Assembly: GCA_024699855.1 (NCBI GenBank)
Contig: JAMPIQ010000001.1
Span: 806,001 to 870,000, forward strand
DNA from: Aphelenchoides besseyi
Lineage: Eukaryota; Nematoda; Chromadorea; Rhabditida; Aphelenchoididae
Length of the DNA: 64,000 nt
Reading direction: 5' to 3'
Below, piece by piece: positions 1 to 13,801 of this stretch. The stretch's first letter is position 1. Every line of letters begins with the position of its first letter. The position numbers and the translations under genes are program-made. The notes beneath the pieces are model-generated. The model was not told where the DNA came from and did no database searches. It saw only the letters and a program-made list of their open reading frames with translations.

Positions 1-47
1 CGTAAAAATAGTAGTGCCAATCTTGTTAAATTATCAACAAAAATAAA

Positions 48-3000
48 TTAGAACGCATAACGTGTTCTCAAGTCTTCGAGTTTCCGTAGAATGAATGCTG
101 CCGGTCGAGAGAATGACATCGCAATCGTTTGTTGCTTGTTTGCCTCCAACATGTTGAACTGCTCGCAAATATCACCATCGATCACGTTTTTGCACGGCGC
201 ATAAAAGGATCGATAAGCCAAATGATCGCGACCACACAAAGGCGGGAATTCGACTCGCATGTGCATTTCGAGAGTTTGGAAGAATTCGTATTCCTAAACT
301 CGAATTACCAGAATAAGCACAAGACAACTCACATCTCGAGATAGGAATGGAACAAGCATTCCAATGCCGCCCGAAATCGTTGTGTAGATAAGTGAATCGT
401 CGGACCCGGGAACCAAACTGCTCTTCTGCAGTGAGGTTATCATATCACCAACGTAAAATTGAGTTAACTGCTCCATCTAAAATGTTAATGTCTGGTAGTG
501 AGTAGTAGAGTCAAGTACCTTCTGTGATGCTCCGTTCATGTTTCCACGATCCCAAAGGGCACGCACGCCGGTTGGGTCTTCTTGCACTTCTTCAACAACA
601 TTCTTTGGTAAACGCAACTGAAATTTGACAGCTAAACCGTCCAATTGCCAAGTGGACTTACGATCGAAATGCTTCCGAAACGATCTCCAACCGCCAAAGT
701 ATCGTAGTCGAGAATGCAGATCGCCGTTACGTAACGTGGAGTTGTTTCGTCGCAGAAAACAACCAACTGGTTCTCCTGAAAACTTCTATTCACAATTCAA
801 CTTGTTCGTTTACCGCTTTTTTGTAGCGAAGAAAATGAACCGATTCCTCCGAATCGCTGACCACAATTCGCTGTCCGACGGAACGAATGTCGCAGATTTG
901 TACGGGAATTTGCTGAAAACAATGCTGGTACGATCACAAGCCAAATTCAGAACTCACTCGATTCTCGCATTTAGCTAAAAGCTGCTTTTTACCCAAATCA
1001 TACATTCGAAGGCGACTTCCGATTCCGATCAGCGCCATTCCGCGAAAATCGTGAATGGCATTTACGACCTGAAGTCGAAGAATAAAAACGAATGAATTGA
1101 ATCGAACAACCTCGTTTGTTTCCGTTCGATGCACGAACTCAAATCGATTTCCGTCGGGCGCCAAAACAAACGTGTAAACACAACCACCGGCATGTTTTCG
1201 AGGTCTTAGTTGCAATCCAACGGCACAACCAACTAAAACACAAGTCAAATCGCCGGTGTTGCCGCGTTGTTGACTTTGAAATTTAACCATTTCAATGCTG
1301 AAACCAAACAATAAGGCTGTGAAGTTTGAACGAACCAGAATGCAGCTTCGCCTTCCGGCAACTCATAGTTGCAAAGCGTGTCGCCGGTTCGTGCACTGAT
1401 CATTCGAACAGCCGAAGCCCAAGTTCCGGGTTGGCCGGGCGGTGCTCCGAAAGTCGATTCGTCCGGTTCGTAGTGTTTCATTGAGTGAGCCACTTCTTCG
1501 GCCATTTGTCGTTCTTCGGCCGTGGATGCCAAGTTGAGTACATCCTTAAAGAAGGGTCACACATCGACAGCCGCCATTCATTTGAACTTACATTCGCTGA
1601 TTCCTCACGTCGACGTCTTTTCGCTTTCTCGGTGAATGCCGCGTGATCGGTTTCGATAATGATCATGTTGCCAGAAGGCTGATGGCAAACAAAACGTCGC
1701 GGAGTGTATTTCAAATTGTAATGAATTTCGTTGAAAACAGCGCCCAACTTCTCCAACGCCAAAATTCTAAACATTCGTTGAGTTGAATTCGATGGAGTTT
1801 TGAATTAACCTCAACGCGTTTTCAGTAATTGCAACAATTCCTTCGTTACATTGATCGGACGAAAAACTCGCGGCACACTCGAGAGCTTGGTAACTGAGTG
1901 GAGTCAAATGGAAACGTGATTGATAGTTGTAGAACAACCAGGCACGACTCGAGCAAGCAAATAACTAAAAACGAACGGGAATTAATGTAAGTCAGAAGGG
2001 TAATTACCGCTTCTTTTCCTTGAATCCGTACACGATATACCTTCACCGGCCGTGTACCCAAATAGCGAGTTCGATTGTCCGACAAATCTCCAGTAACTTG
2101 GTCCAATGTAATACGTAGCAAACATCCATTTCGTAAGCCAACGTTCAAATGCAAAATGCTGTTCGACGAGCCCTCGGCCGTAGTCTCCATGATCATCAGC
2201 GATTCGGGTTCTGACGGAAGAGATTCCATACTAAACAATTGATTAATCGAAATTTCCTTGTCATCGCAATACCTGAGTGGCGCTAAACAATCTCCCGGAT
2301 CCAACGAAATCACACGAACTGTACGATCGGCCAATCCAACGGTTAGAAATCGACAGCGAAGTTCACCATCGGGTACTTCGCTTAGGCCCATGCACAAGAT
2401 TTCTGAGGTCATTTCACGTCGTTCCGAATACTCGCGAAGTTGATTGGAAACATCCAACTCAAAGTAAACGATCTCACCACCACTCAACGCGATAACAACT
2501 TGACGTCGATTCACGGCACATTTCGTAATGAAACGACGAGACGGTGCTTTCCATTCGTTGACTCGTTTGTCCGGTTTGATGTGTCGAATGCCGGTCGAAT
2601 AAACCTAAATGTTGCGAATATGAGTGTGAAGTTTACAGGTCTGTTTACTTGTATAAGCGAGTCTTCACCAATCAAACCACAACCCAAAGTTGGACTCGTG
2701 GACAGGAATCCCGATTCGGTCACTTCTTCGACGGTTTCTCCAATCGACAAAACCAACGTAGCGTTGACAAAAGAAACAACAATTTGTGAGTGATAGACGT
2801 CTGAATACAATTGTGTTTGTTCGGAGAGCGTTTCGCTTACCGTCAATGTGTCGTTTCACGGTCCAGACGCCATTCGGATTTCCGGGCAATTCGGAGACCG
2901 CTGAAACAAGTTGATTCAATTAGGCAAATCATTACTTACCCATTTCCGAGACTTCCAAACCATTTCGCAAAACGCGTAATGTCGATCGCGGGCCACGACC

Positions 3001-4496
3001 ACAAAGTGCGTAGATCTGCGGCGCGTCTTCGCCGTTCATTTCAATGATCTAAACATACAAATTAGAGGAGAAGAAAAAAGAACGAAACTTACATTCGATT
3101 TGATCACCGGCGAAAGATTGTCCATTTGATCGACGAGAATAAGATTCTTCAGCGGACGAGCATCGTAGAAATAAGTTTCACCTTCTTCCAACGGTACTCG
3201 AGATGAGAATTCGGGCTGATCGTCGTTGTCACCCAGACGAGCGATCTGATACAGATGACTGAACAGAAGTCTCTAGTTATCCAGGAACCAACGAGTGAAC
3301 TTACTGGTTTCCAAATTCGCTTCCAACAAACAAGAAACCGGAACGTAGTATACTCAAACTGTTGGCCGGTGGAACGGTGTCGAAGTATTTGATGCGCATC
3401 TCGGTCACAAGATCGCCATCGACGGTCAAATGGATTTTGAATAAGTCGCCATTCTCGGCCTGAACCATGAAGAAATACAAAGATTTGGTTTTGTGTGTTG
3501 CCGATGCAATGATCATAATCGGACGTCCGCTATCGTCGAGTTCATTCTAAAAATGAGAGTCAAATAGCGATTCGGAAACTTACTCGTCGTCGTGGAATCG
3601 GACATCGAATGTCGACTTGATCGCCCAAATTTTTGTAAACCAAATAACCTTCACAGCAACAAATCACTCCACTGGGGCCATCGTGACCACCCGGAACGGA
3701 GATCAAGAGATTTCCGGGCTCGGCCATCGGTTCCGCGTACTTTCGTACCACATGATTAAGACCCAAATCCAACTCGTAGAATGTGAGAGTTTGTTGAATG
3801 GCTCGAGAAGCATCACCAGTAGGATCGTTGTCGGCATCTTCGTAATCCATTTCCAGGCACGCAAACGTCGGATTCTCGTAGCCAACATCGATTCCCGTTA
3901 CGGCAAAACAAATGTTGTACGATTTATGGGCCTCCAGCGGTGAGCTGATGGTCAGATTAGCGTGTGCATCACGATTCATTACGTAGACGAGCTTCTGACG
4001 TTCCACAGCTCCAATCAAAAGCGCTCGACCTTTTGGATCGGCGGCCAAATATTGTCCGGGAATCACTCGTCGACATCCCGTCTTTCCGTAAGTCTCCTGA
4101 TGAACACGATCGAAACATCGTTTATCGGGATTGTACTCCAAAACAACAAGCCGTCCGGAATCCGAGCCAACGGCAATGTAATCTGAAGTAGTGAAATATA
4201 AAACAAGGTCACAAAGAGATACCTTTGTTTGAACCAGTGAGTCGAAAAGCCAAAAGCGATCGAATCACACCGAAAACGTCGTGGCTACAAAGAACGGAGA
4301 TTTTACCGGCCTTGTTATCGCAGTGTAAAAGTTGAAGTGTGTGGCCGCGAGCGACACAAATTTCCTTAAAAACAAGCTCTCAAATACGAAGTATAAAGTT
4401 GGCTCCTACCTGACTTTTGTTGTTTCCAGCAAATGATCCATGAGCTGCCGCATTGATCGCCGTTGACCCTTGAAGCGTGAGATTGTACAAGAACAT
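48..4496 (-). CDS. SF3B3: Splicing factor 3B subunit 3 (SF3B3/SAP130)
   Basis: This is a core subunit of the SF3b complex in the U2 snRNP, which acts in branch-site recognition in the nucleus. The family folds as a three-propeller scaffold related to DDB1 and CPSF160. The N-terminus starts MFLYNLTLQGSTAINAAAHG at 4496, followed by segments characteristic of the family: EVCVARG-like, LLIGAVERQKLVYV, SYNICFAVTGIDVGYENP and PGGHDGPSGV. The end (CGRDHLAYRSFYAPCKNVIDGD, then LRTRYAF and a stop at 48) also matches. The roughly 4.4 kb span is broken by about a dozen short introns, which fits a protein of about 1,200 residues. A 3' splice site lies just upstream of the ATG. The gene is divergent from SMPD4, with 228 bp between the start codons. 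I did not verify every internal junction. Confidence 0.93.
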
Positions 4497-4724
4497 CGAA
4501 GTGTTTGTGTAGAATCTAAAAATTGGTTTCAATAATCGTAACCACTATCACTATTGTGTAGTCTCTAAACAACGCTGAACAATTTGAGCGGCAACTTTCT
4601 TGTGACGACGAGTCTCAACTTCCCCACTGCTTATCGATTATCGCTTTTAATGTCATGATATAGCACAGAAGTCGTTTGAGCGTCGATTTCCTTGCTTTGA
4701 TTGTTTATATTGAAATACCTTCTG
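4497..4724. promoter_or_regulatory. Shared divergent promoter region of SF3B3 and SMPD4
   Basis: Only 228 bp separate the two opposed start codons, so both promoters must lie here or in a 5' UTR intron. A TTTTTAG acceptor is visible about 20 bases upstream of the SF3B3 ATG. I did not recognise a TATA box or another core element. Confidence 0.5.
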
Positions 4725-6862
4725 ATGGCTCGTACGTATCAGCAACAAATCGATCCGGTGGACGCGTGTTTTTCGTCGCTCAAACCAAAGTCTTCGCTCT
4801 ACGAGCGCTATGTGCCGGGACTAAACGCGACGTTCAACGGTCTTCATGAATCCGATCCGACAAGTGTTCTGCTCCAACTGTGTAATGGATTCATCAATGA
4901 ACGAGATGCGAATTACAGCGATCCGTTCAAGTTCGCCAGCTCGTTGATCTGTTCGCTTTTGGACAATGCGAATCTCGACCTCTGCGCCATTGTGCCGCGA
5001 TATGATCGAGAGCACGAGGAAGCCACTCAGAAGATCTCCTGTTTGCTCGGTTTTGATTCTCCGACTTTCAAGGTTTTTAGTTTTAAGTTGATCAGTGACT
5101 TTTGATTTTCAGCTTATTTTCTCCGATGAACGACTATTCGAATCATTTTTGGAGTATTTCACCGAACATGCTCAGATGAGTCCCGTTCCAATTCCGGTTG
5201 CCGGATCATCGTTGTACATTTGGCTTCTAAAGCAGTATCTTCAGCACTTGCTACCATTGAATGACGACGACTTTGCGTTCGTTCGATCCACTCATGGCAA
5301 CAGACAACAAGAAACCCCGACAAAGCCAACGAAAGAGAGAATTCGAACGCCGTTTCGTTTGTTGCGAGAAAACGTTTTCGCGAACACTGCCGATTCGATG
5401 GACAGTTCCTACAGTTTCGGCACAACATACATTCGACTATTCCGTTTTGTTGAGTTGCTGGTAACCAACTACGCGACCACATCGATCAAACCGTCTCCCG
5501 CTCAAATTGTTTCGCTTAAGGTTTGATTTTGGATTCCTTTTAAAGTCAACTTTCTTGTTTAGGTGGTCATTGAAGCATACGTTCGATTCTTGTTGGCCGA
5601 AACTGGAGACCATGAGCTTGAGAAGTTCAAAAGCAAACTACGAGCGAATCGCCAGTTCCCACAAGTAATGTACGCGTATTTTAAAGAAATGCTTTCGAAT
5701 TTGTCTTTGGATCAAACGTTCGTATGCTGTTTTGGTGAGTGGTCGTTTCTTGACCATTACTTCAGCAGTTTTTTAGACATACTCATTACGCTTCTTTATC
5801 CGGGAGATTCGGTTTTTGGAAACAGCAATAAACTGAAGATCTTCAAACGTTTCGCAACCGAACACTTCGTACGATTGATCCCGATTGTTGTGGATCGCAT
5901 TTGCAATTCGGACATTCGAGTTCTTATTCAACTCGACATTCTGCAGTTTTTTGTTGTTCGTTTGATGAATCCGAATTTTATCAAAATGCTATGCGATCTT
6001 CGATACTCCGCCGTTGACTATTTGAGGCCCATACAAGCGAGATTGAAGGCGGTTACTGATGTCCCTGTATGTTTTCCTGTTCTTGCCTTCTTAACACGAC
6101 ATTATAGCAAATGAATAACACGCTCGTTTCTCGATGGTCATCTTTTCTCAATGAGTTTATGGATACGAATGAGGAGAAGAGTGCAAGCACGTATCTGTCA
6201 ATTATAAACGATCGTATTCGACTTCTGCACGCAACTTATCCGCCTTCTGAATTCGCCGATCGACAGAACGAAGACACTCAAATGGACGTTGGAAATGTGA
6301 GCGATGGAACAATTAACAGCACTTTGGCTCGCAATCCACGCTCTTCAATTCCCGATCATATTGTTGATACGTAGGTTCATTGTCGTATAGCCTAAATCAC
6401 TGATTTGTTTAGATGGACAAATATGTACTATTTGACTCCAACGGGACGTGATCAGGTTGGCCATTTTTACGAATGAAGAAGTATATTTGGTTTTAGGTTA
6501 CTCACAAATTGGCACGTTTCGATTTTTCTCAGTATAGTCGACAGATTGCGGCAGCCGAAGGACGTGGACGTTGGGAGAATCCGTGGTTGGCGGCGAAGTT
6601 AAGTGAAATTGCGGTTCGATGGTCTCGACATCCGATTATTCGATCTCTTCGACGCTACTCCACAAATCCATTTGTTCGTCCCATCACCTCCGTGATTCTT
6701 CAGCCCAAATCTCCGCCATGTAATGTACCGGTCTATCGAAAAGATGTTCCACGTCGTCCGGCAACTTTGAATCTTCGCATCTTTGCGTCATATCCCGTTC
6801 TTGCGTTTCTTCTTTTCATTTCGTGGTTTCTCGTCTCCAATTTGTTTGGTTCTTTTTATTAG
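4725..6862 (+). CDS. SMPD4: Sphingomyelin phosphodiesterase 4 (nSMase3)-like, tail-anchored
   Basis: The family is a tail-anchored protein of the ER and nuclear envelope linked to neutral sphingomyelinase activity and nuclear pores. Six exons (4725-5072, 5113-5520, 5563-6066, 6108-6370, 6413-6455, 6497-6862) sum to 1,932 nt with consistent phases and give 643 residues. The C-terminal third is the most diagnostic part: YYLTPTGRDQVTHKLARFDF corresponds to the vertebrate LTPLGRHQ segment, and LNLRIFASYPVLAFLLF is followed by a hydrophobic anchor, as in the SLRFLGSYRTLVSLLL region of SMPD4. The N-terminal half is diverged and mostly helical. The ATG at 4725 is the first one in a short 5' leader. 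The family call rests mainly on the C-terminal end. Confidence 0.8.
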
Positions 6863-7028
6863 AACTTTTACCGTTTTGTGATACGTTGTTATCGTTCATT
6901 TATCACTTGGTTCCTTTGCGTTCGAAGTATAAATACGTTATGAATAGTGTAAGTGTATACACATGAATTTATTCTAAATTCACAGGGAATCAAAGAAAAT
7001 GGAAGCGAACAGCAGTGTGTGAGGATCC

Positions 7029-8931
7029 TCAGGTTGATTGTCTTCGAACGCACACTTGTTCGATGTGTTTGTTCAGATACGATTTGAGTGTAAACGATTT
7101 GCCGCAGTTATCACAACGATGCGACTTCACCCTTAAAAACAAAACGATTAATACTCGGGCATACGACGACCGTTTGATTGCCAACAACCCGAGAAAATGG
7201 TATTATGTCCGTTGGACACATATGACAAGCAATTCGACCTTCCCGTTGGCTTATAACAAAAACACACCCCAACGATTTTTCATCGGTTAATCCCGACTTT
7301 TCTATCGTTGAACTTGTTGTCAATATAAAAACATTGGGGATTACAAGAAGAGTGTTTTGGGGAGAGGGATTCTGCTCACACAACTTATCTCCGTGAATGT
7401 TCATATGAGCGCGAAGATTTGATCGATCAGCAAACGCTTTTCCACAATGAGCACAACCAAACGGCTTCTGTCCAGTATGAGATCGCATGTGACCTTTTAA
7501 TAACCATGGACGAGAAAAGTTTTTGCCACAAACATTACACTTATGCGCTGCTTTGTGCGTAAGTAGATGCATACTAAAATAGTCGACAGTTCGAATGAAT
7601 CCCAAATTACTGTACCTCAGAGCGGGCATCGACACGTAAACTCGACCGCAATGTTCGCAACTTCGTGCATGAGGTGAATCCAACGGTCGATGAGTTTGTT
7701 TGTGTCGTGACAAATTAGAACTTGTAGCATAGCTTTTGCCACATTCACTGCACGTGTGTCGTCCAACAGCTCCAAACTGAGATGTCGCGCTTCCACTCTC
7801 TTCGCTCTCGGCCCTACCACTGGACGTTGGAGTCAAAGGTCGACGTTTACAGCGACCGTCGGAGGTTTGAAGATCTTCGGCAGTGTAGTCAATTGTCTCG
7901 GCAGTTCTCTGGACCTAAAGACTTGAGATATAATGTTTCTATCCCTACCAACTGACCTTTTCATTTGTCAAGCCAAGGGAACGTGTTGGAGTAGAGGGTA
8001 CGCGAAGAAGATCGTCGATTGAGAAGTTGGACGGTGATTTGGTTGAAGGTATCGGTTTCTTAAACAGTTTGATTAGACAAATTGAACGTTCGACTTCTGA
8101 AAGTTAATCGCAATTCTCAATTGTTTTCCGGAGCGATAAGTTTTTGGACAATTTTGAGGTTCGGGAGTTTGACTGCGATATAACAAATTGCAATCGGTTT
8201 CCGTCGTCCTCAACCACATCAATGAACAAGCAATAAGACGGATGTCCGTCTCGATGAAATCCGCTTGTCCAACTTGTCCGCTGAAGTTGGTTCTTTGTGT
8301 CGTGTGATTATGAGCCAAAAATTGGGAGAGTCGGATAATTGTTGCGTTGCGGCGCAGTGCGGTATTTCCTTCCGTTCTCCGGGACTATTTTTTAAGGAGA
8401 CGTGCAACAAAACGGCGAATTGCAAGCGACCTCAACGGGTTGACAAGTGGTTTTTGAATGGGAACATAAGTTGTGGATTCGTTTCTATCGATGAACTTGC
8501 CTTTTCCGTTCGCATTTCCACTTCGTTCGTTGCACCAACATTTGCAATCAACGCATGTGCTTCGTCCTTGAGCGGCGAGTTGGCCAAAAGACAAAGTTGA
8601 AGCGCTGAAACGCGGACGTTAAACAAAACGGTTTTTTCTGAAGATCACTCGGACACGCGATTCGAACTGCTCTCAAGTGATGACCGCAATTTTGTTGCGA
8701 ATTGCGTGATTCGAACTTACAATAGAAGGCTTGAAGCTGTTGCTCGACGTTGGCTGATGTGGCGGCGTTTTGAAGAAGATTGTGAAGTGGAAGAAGCGAA
8801 TTGAACGCATTCGACGGCATCGGATTCATCATTCTCGATGGCGATGGAAGTTGGGGCATCAGAAGCGGCGGCAATACCGAACAGTCACGTAGTCGATTGA
8901 ACTGCAATTGCAGAGCTTGTTGCCAATTCAT
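7029..8931 (-). CDS. SNAIL/Scratch-family C2H2 zinc-finger transcription factor
   Basis: This is a DNA-binding transcription factor of the Snail/Scratch group, whose members usually repress E-box targets in neural or mesodermal development. Five fingers are visible in order: [70 protein letters not shown] and [17 protein letters not shown]. The [17 protein letters not shown] and LKSYLNKH strings are hallmarks of the superfamily. A 42-nt intron inside finger 2 keeps the frame open; splicing it restores SMPALSMHLLTH. A second intron separates fingers 4 and 5 (roughly 7130-7370). Upstream exons end in GLTNEK (about 7959-8058). The first exon (8721-8931, starting [10 protein letters not shown]) is only provisional, because I could not join its phase to the next exon cleanly. 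I did not find a SNAG domain. Confidence 0.85.
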
Positions 8932-11900
8932 TTTATTGCTGAAACGATCGTATTGAGCGAAGAAAAGACGAATATCGCGGCCCGACAGATTACCGTATGG
9001 CAAACGCACGAAGTTTACTCGAAGCAGTATCATTAAACGGGAACTTCGCATCAAACATGTCAATCGAGAGTCTGTTGCGAGGTCGTCAAATGATTTGATG
9101 TCCGAGTCATCAAAATTCATAATCCTTATTGTAATCGGGCATTTGGATCGGGGTTGTCATAACAAAGTCTTGGGGGAATCGCCGGAAGTGAAAAGTTTTG
9201 CGAGAGAAGTGGACACGTTGAATGTTTTGAAGGGAACAGATGTGCGATCAACAGTTGAGAAAGGATATTTGAAATTGGGTTGGAGATTCTAACGCAGTAA
9301 TCAGAATTGCTTATCATAGTTACTGCCGAGTACCGTAATCCACAAATCAAACGGCCAGCAAATGGTGAGGTCGAAAGCAAAAGACAAAAAGCGGTCGTGA
9401 CCGGTCAACCCGAAAAACCAATGGGAGAGCGGTTGTGCAAGAGGCCGTTGCGTCCACGAACTCCGCCCATTCGAGGAAATCACGAAAGTTGGTCGTTCAT
9501 GACCTTTCACAATTATCCGAACGACAATAGACCATCTACGAACATTGCTATTACAATGAAGGTGATGAAATTTTAAAGAAGATCGAAAAGTTCGTATTCC
9601 CGAGTTACAATGAAAAATCTGGAGAAATGGCATCTTTTACACTTCGATTCGCAAAATTTATGAATGCCGCTTAACTACCGATGCAAAACCAAGTTGTGTG
9701 GCAAATAGCTTGTTTTGGCTCCTCATTCAATTCAATTTCTCGTTGAAATTCACAAGATAAAACGAAGTTCACTGAGCGAATTAACGGTCCTTTGTTGCTT
9801 AATAGCTAAGGTTATGTGCGTTTAGAGTTAAACAGTAACTTCGATTTGCACTTTTTTGGGCAGAAAACGAGCGTCAACTGTTGTCTCGATCTGTTCGGCT
9901 CTCGATATCTTTTGCTCAATTGCACGCAAATTGTAATTTCAAGTGCAATGGAGTGCGGTGTGAATGTCCGAAGCGGTGCGGTCCGATCGTTGGCACTTGA
10001 TGCCCGAATGTTCGCTAATGAAGTATGTACTTGTACTTGTGCCGGATTTGACCTGTTGACCCACGTATCGGATTTGTAACGGAACCCGTGGGTTCTCGAG
10101 GAGCAGGTGTCAATGACCTTTTTTTATGTAACCCACCATTCAACGGATTTCTCAGTCGGATTGTTGTGTTCAATTGTTTGGGATTATTACATGGTTTGTG
10201 TCAATTGTAAGGTTCAATTCAAGAGACAATGGTTGTTACTGTACTCGAGATCTTGACTTTCGTTGAGAATTGATACCAAAGAAAAAGTTTATGGCAATAA
10301 GTTTTCTTGTAGACTACTTAGCAGTCAAAAATTGCTTCTTGATTTGAACAATACGACTAAAAACTACTTAAACGGGCATCTCGACCAAAAACAATTGTTC
10401 TCGCAGTTGACAGTTTGTGTAGAGCTTGAAAGTCACGATCAAATTGATGGACGTAAAAGTTCGACCACTAATGAACACACTTACACAATTGACTGTGTTT
10501 TCGTCCTCATTTACTCAACAACTCTTGACCGTAACCGTTAGGTGCTAATTGAAGCGGAGGCCTCAAAAAAGCGATTTGCCATCGTAAATCATGGACGATC
10601 AATCAACGATTGTAACGTCCGATTGGGCCGCAATGCTTGATATTGGTGGCCAATTCGAACTGCCAATCGACCTGTTCAATGTTTTCGCTCCATTTGCAAC
10701 AATTACGCGCCTTCAACATTGCGCAACATCCCGTCGTGGCCTCGACGATCGTCCACCTGCGTTCTCTCCCCATCTGCTCATCCGCGTGTGGTCGATTGCC
10801 TACGATTTGTGATTTCCGATTGGATGCAATGAAACAAATTGAGCAAATGAGATTGAAAAACTTTTGCCCAATTGGTGTCTTAAATTTGAACGAATACCGT
10901 AAACTATTTGGTTGTTGAGATTAGGAAGGTTTGTGGGTGCGCGACCGAATAGTCAATCAGATGGATATCAAAGTTGGTCGATAATCCATTGGGTTTTGGG
11001 AGCGCAAAGTTGCCGCCACATTTTGATGCCGACGGCACGATGTCAATTTTGACGGCCATATGTTGGTGGGATTGCATAAAAGCAATGACATCTACTAATC
11101 CCAACGGTTAGCTAATGAGTTTTATAATCGAAAACGTGGCTTCAAACAAAACTACCGTATTTCTTTATTATTTTAACTTTCTTGTTATCAACGTCAATCC
11201 TTGAATCAGTCATGCGAACAATGACAGTTGCTGTTGATCTGTTGACTATCGATCTTCCTGTGGAACATACATCTCCGATTGAGCAGCGTGTTCGTTTGCG
11301 CGCAACTTGGTCGCTTAGTCTTATTTCCGTTTATGCAAATTGGATCACCCGTGGAGACGAGCCGCCAAAGCCGTGCGGCCTGATGATGAGTCGGATTGCA
11401 CAATTTGCCCGACGGCTTTCACTGAAGTCATAACACGGCAGGGGTGACCGAAGAAACGGCGGCATTCTCTTGATTCAAAGAACGTCCACAAGATCATGAC
11501 AAATGCGAATTATTTGACTATTTGTCTCGTTTCCTTCTTTTTGATTTCGGCTCATTAATTCAGCTCATCAGATTACCGTAAAAGCTGCGTGATACCATCG
11601 AGGATCAATGAACGGAAGCAACATCTTGCCGACTGTTGACAAATGAACATCCTGTTACAGTACCCAACGAAGCAACTTATTGTGGAGGAGCAATCTGGGA
11701 GTTATAATCCACTACAAACAATCGAAGAAGATGCGCTCTAAAATCGTCTTTCATTCGACGACCATTCGGAGGTCATGTTCGGAGCAAATTGGATTGGACC
11801 GCTTGGAGAGTGCAAAACGAGCTCCGAATTAGTTTGGATAGGAGGCAGGTGTTTCTTTCGCTCAATTGTTGGAACATGACTCTCGAATCTTACGCAACAC

Positions 11901-12237
11901 CAAGTAGTGCGCAGTCGATTCGGGGGGTCTGTGTATTAGTGTACGATCAGTGCGCAGATAAGTGGTGGATTTGCAAGTGATACTCAAAACAAATACAAAC
12001 TGTAAGACGGCAGTAGCTGTCCGATGTTTCAGGTATCAGGTTTATGAGTTTTGTTGATTAGAAAGAGTTATTATTGCCGTTGTGAGTATGATAAGAGAGA
12101 TGCCAAAGATCATGAAGTCGCTTCAAGATAAAAGTTATGTTCAGGAAGCGGTTTTTTCTTTGCTATGTCGTTATTTCCCTTACTAAGTTTCTGTCCAAAA
12201 AGTTTATTCATCGACTGCTCACGTTTGATCGAGAAAA
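8932..12237. other. Gene-poor spacer, no supported gene
   Basis: About 3.3 kb upstream of the zinc-finger gene has only short, overlapping ORFs on both strands with no family signature and no consistent splice structure. It may carry control elements for the neighbouring transcription-factor gene, but none can be identified by eye. Confidence 0.5.
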
Positions 12238-12566
12238 ATGGCACAACATGGAATGAAGCAAAAGGTTTGAAATTTATTATTTGCATGTTCATTTCGCTGT
12301 TACAGACAAAATTACCGAAAGGTGTGAAGCAGAAGGTGAAGAAAGTGCAAACCAAGAAACAACCACGAAAAGGCTCTCACATCATACTTCCGGCCAAAAA
12401 GAATACCGCCATGGAAGAAGTGAGTTTTTTGCATCGGAAATCCGTTCAAGTTGATCTTCAGGCAAAAGTCAGTGCCACAGTTTCGCGGGTGATCAACGAG
12501 AAAAACGAGCAGATGGTTCGCACACAAGCCGACAAGTCACAGGGACGTATTTCGGGCAGTAAATGA
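12238..12566 (+). CDS. UPF0390/DUF2462-like small basic protein (human C19orf53 family)
   Basis: This is a small, very basic protein of 95 residues, probably nucleolar, from a family of unknown molecular role. Exon 1 (12238-12264) encodes MAQHGMKQK. After a 41-bp intron, exon 2 (12306-12566) encodes a lysine-rich stretch and QPRKGSHIILPAKK, which matches the conserved PRKGxRxIxPKK block of UPF0390 proteins. The MAQG-like start is also typical of the family. An AATAAA lies at 12603. The gene is convergent with RAD1, and the stop codons are under 100 bp apart, so the 3' UTRs must be short or overlap. Confidence 0.75.
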
Positions 12567-12602
12567 GAAGATTGTTTCTGTTGTTGTTAAGTTTGTTCAG
12601 AT

Positions 12603-12608
12603 AATAAA
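12603..12608 (+). terminator. Polyadenylation signal AATAAA
   Basis: This canonical hexamer lies 36 bases after the stop of the UPF0390-like gene, in the narrow gap before the convergent RAD1 stop. Confidence 0.6.
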
Positions 12609-12661
12609 CACTCTTTATTTTTTACATAAAACATCAGGAATAGATGAACAGTGGAAATAAG

Positions 12662-13801
12662 TTAGAGGCCATTCAATTGATCGTAGTCCGAATTTGACTC
12701 GTCGTTCTCATCAGCACGAGAGTAGAACTGAAATAATTCACGTCTGATGATCATTTTATCAAGTGAGAGATTACCCAGAAATCAACGTAGGTGCTCAACA
12801 GCTGAGTGTGCTCTATTGCCGCTTGTACCCAAAGTACACCGGTATCGTCCATAGAAAAGAACGCTTTCTTGGCTTCGATCAACGCTTTAGCCATTTTAAT
12901 CAAATTCGCTGTTTTGTAGTTTCGTTGATATCCTTCTTCCGGACAACATTCGATGAGAAAATTATCACGATTTTTTTCCGAAGAAATGATTTCGATCAAA
13001 AACAAAATCGTTTAGCAATCGCTACATTTTTGAAAACTTACTGTTTCTCGTTGTGTATCAGTATTCGTGTAAGTTTTCAACTTATCTGTATAGAACTCCA
13101 TTTTGACGTAATCTGCCGATGGATCTAAGTCCTGAATGAGTTCGCTCATCCAAACCGGATTGATCAGAACTTTCAATTTCTTTTCGTTTTGACTGTCTAT
13201 GTCGAGTAACTGAATCGTGCTCGATAAATGACTTTAACTTATTCTACCTCATCATTAGGCATAGTTGGAATAATAACTTTGGCTTTCATGCTCGAGCATT
13301 CCAAGAACAACTCCAATGGATCGCCCTCATTCACGTATACCATGCGAACTGAATAGCTCAAGTCCTTGAACATCTTCAAAGCTTGCTTAACAGAAAGAAT
13401 GACTTGTAAGAGAAATGTCAACCTTACACACAAAATCTTCGTACGAACTGTAAATGTGACTTGAGGAGCAGCCATCCGATATTCGTTAAAGAAGTTCTTC
13501 TTGAAGTAAATGTTGCCCTAAACGTCTTTAAATAGCTAAAACCTTGACTTAAAACTCACTTGCATCTCAATATTATCGTGCGATACCAAACGTAGTCCAT
13601 CGTGCAGATAGCGAAGTTGAATCGCCTGCAAGTTGAGTTTGTCATAACGTGTTGTCGATTAAAACCAACATCACGAAATGAGAATGCACGAATCATCGTT
13701 GACATTTCATCACCATATTCCGTGTAAACGGTGAGAAGCGCACCTTCAACGACATCCTGTGCTTCTTGATGAGCGATGCTCACCGGATTCAAAATTGGCA
13801 T
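12662..13801 (-). CDS. RAD1: Cell-cycle checkpoint protein RAD1 (9-1-1 clamp)
   Basis: RAD1 is a PCNA-like subunit of the RAD9-RAD1-HUS1 clamp, which loads at damaged DNA and activates checkpoint signalling. Its order of segments matches RAD1: an N-terminal loop before RYLHDGLRLVSHDNIEMQ, then GNIYFKKNFFNEYRMAAPQV (compare AFIQAGIFQEFKVQEESV), then VRMVYVNEGDPLELFLE (compare LRMCYQGYGYPLMLFLE). The C-terminus GVLWVQAAIEHTQLLSTYV is spliced to DFWFYSRADENDESNSD, comparable to the CFVEYYCCPDEE end of the human protein. The start MPILNPVSIAHQ is at 13801 and the stop at 12662. Several short introns are present. The sequence is clearly diverged but collinear with the family. Confidence 0.82.

Noticed and set aside
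9307..9576. Basic plus-strand ORF with Lys/Arg/Pro-rich sequence
   Set aside because: It starts without a convincing ATG, is overlapped by an antisense ORF, and has no splice or family support.
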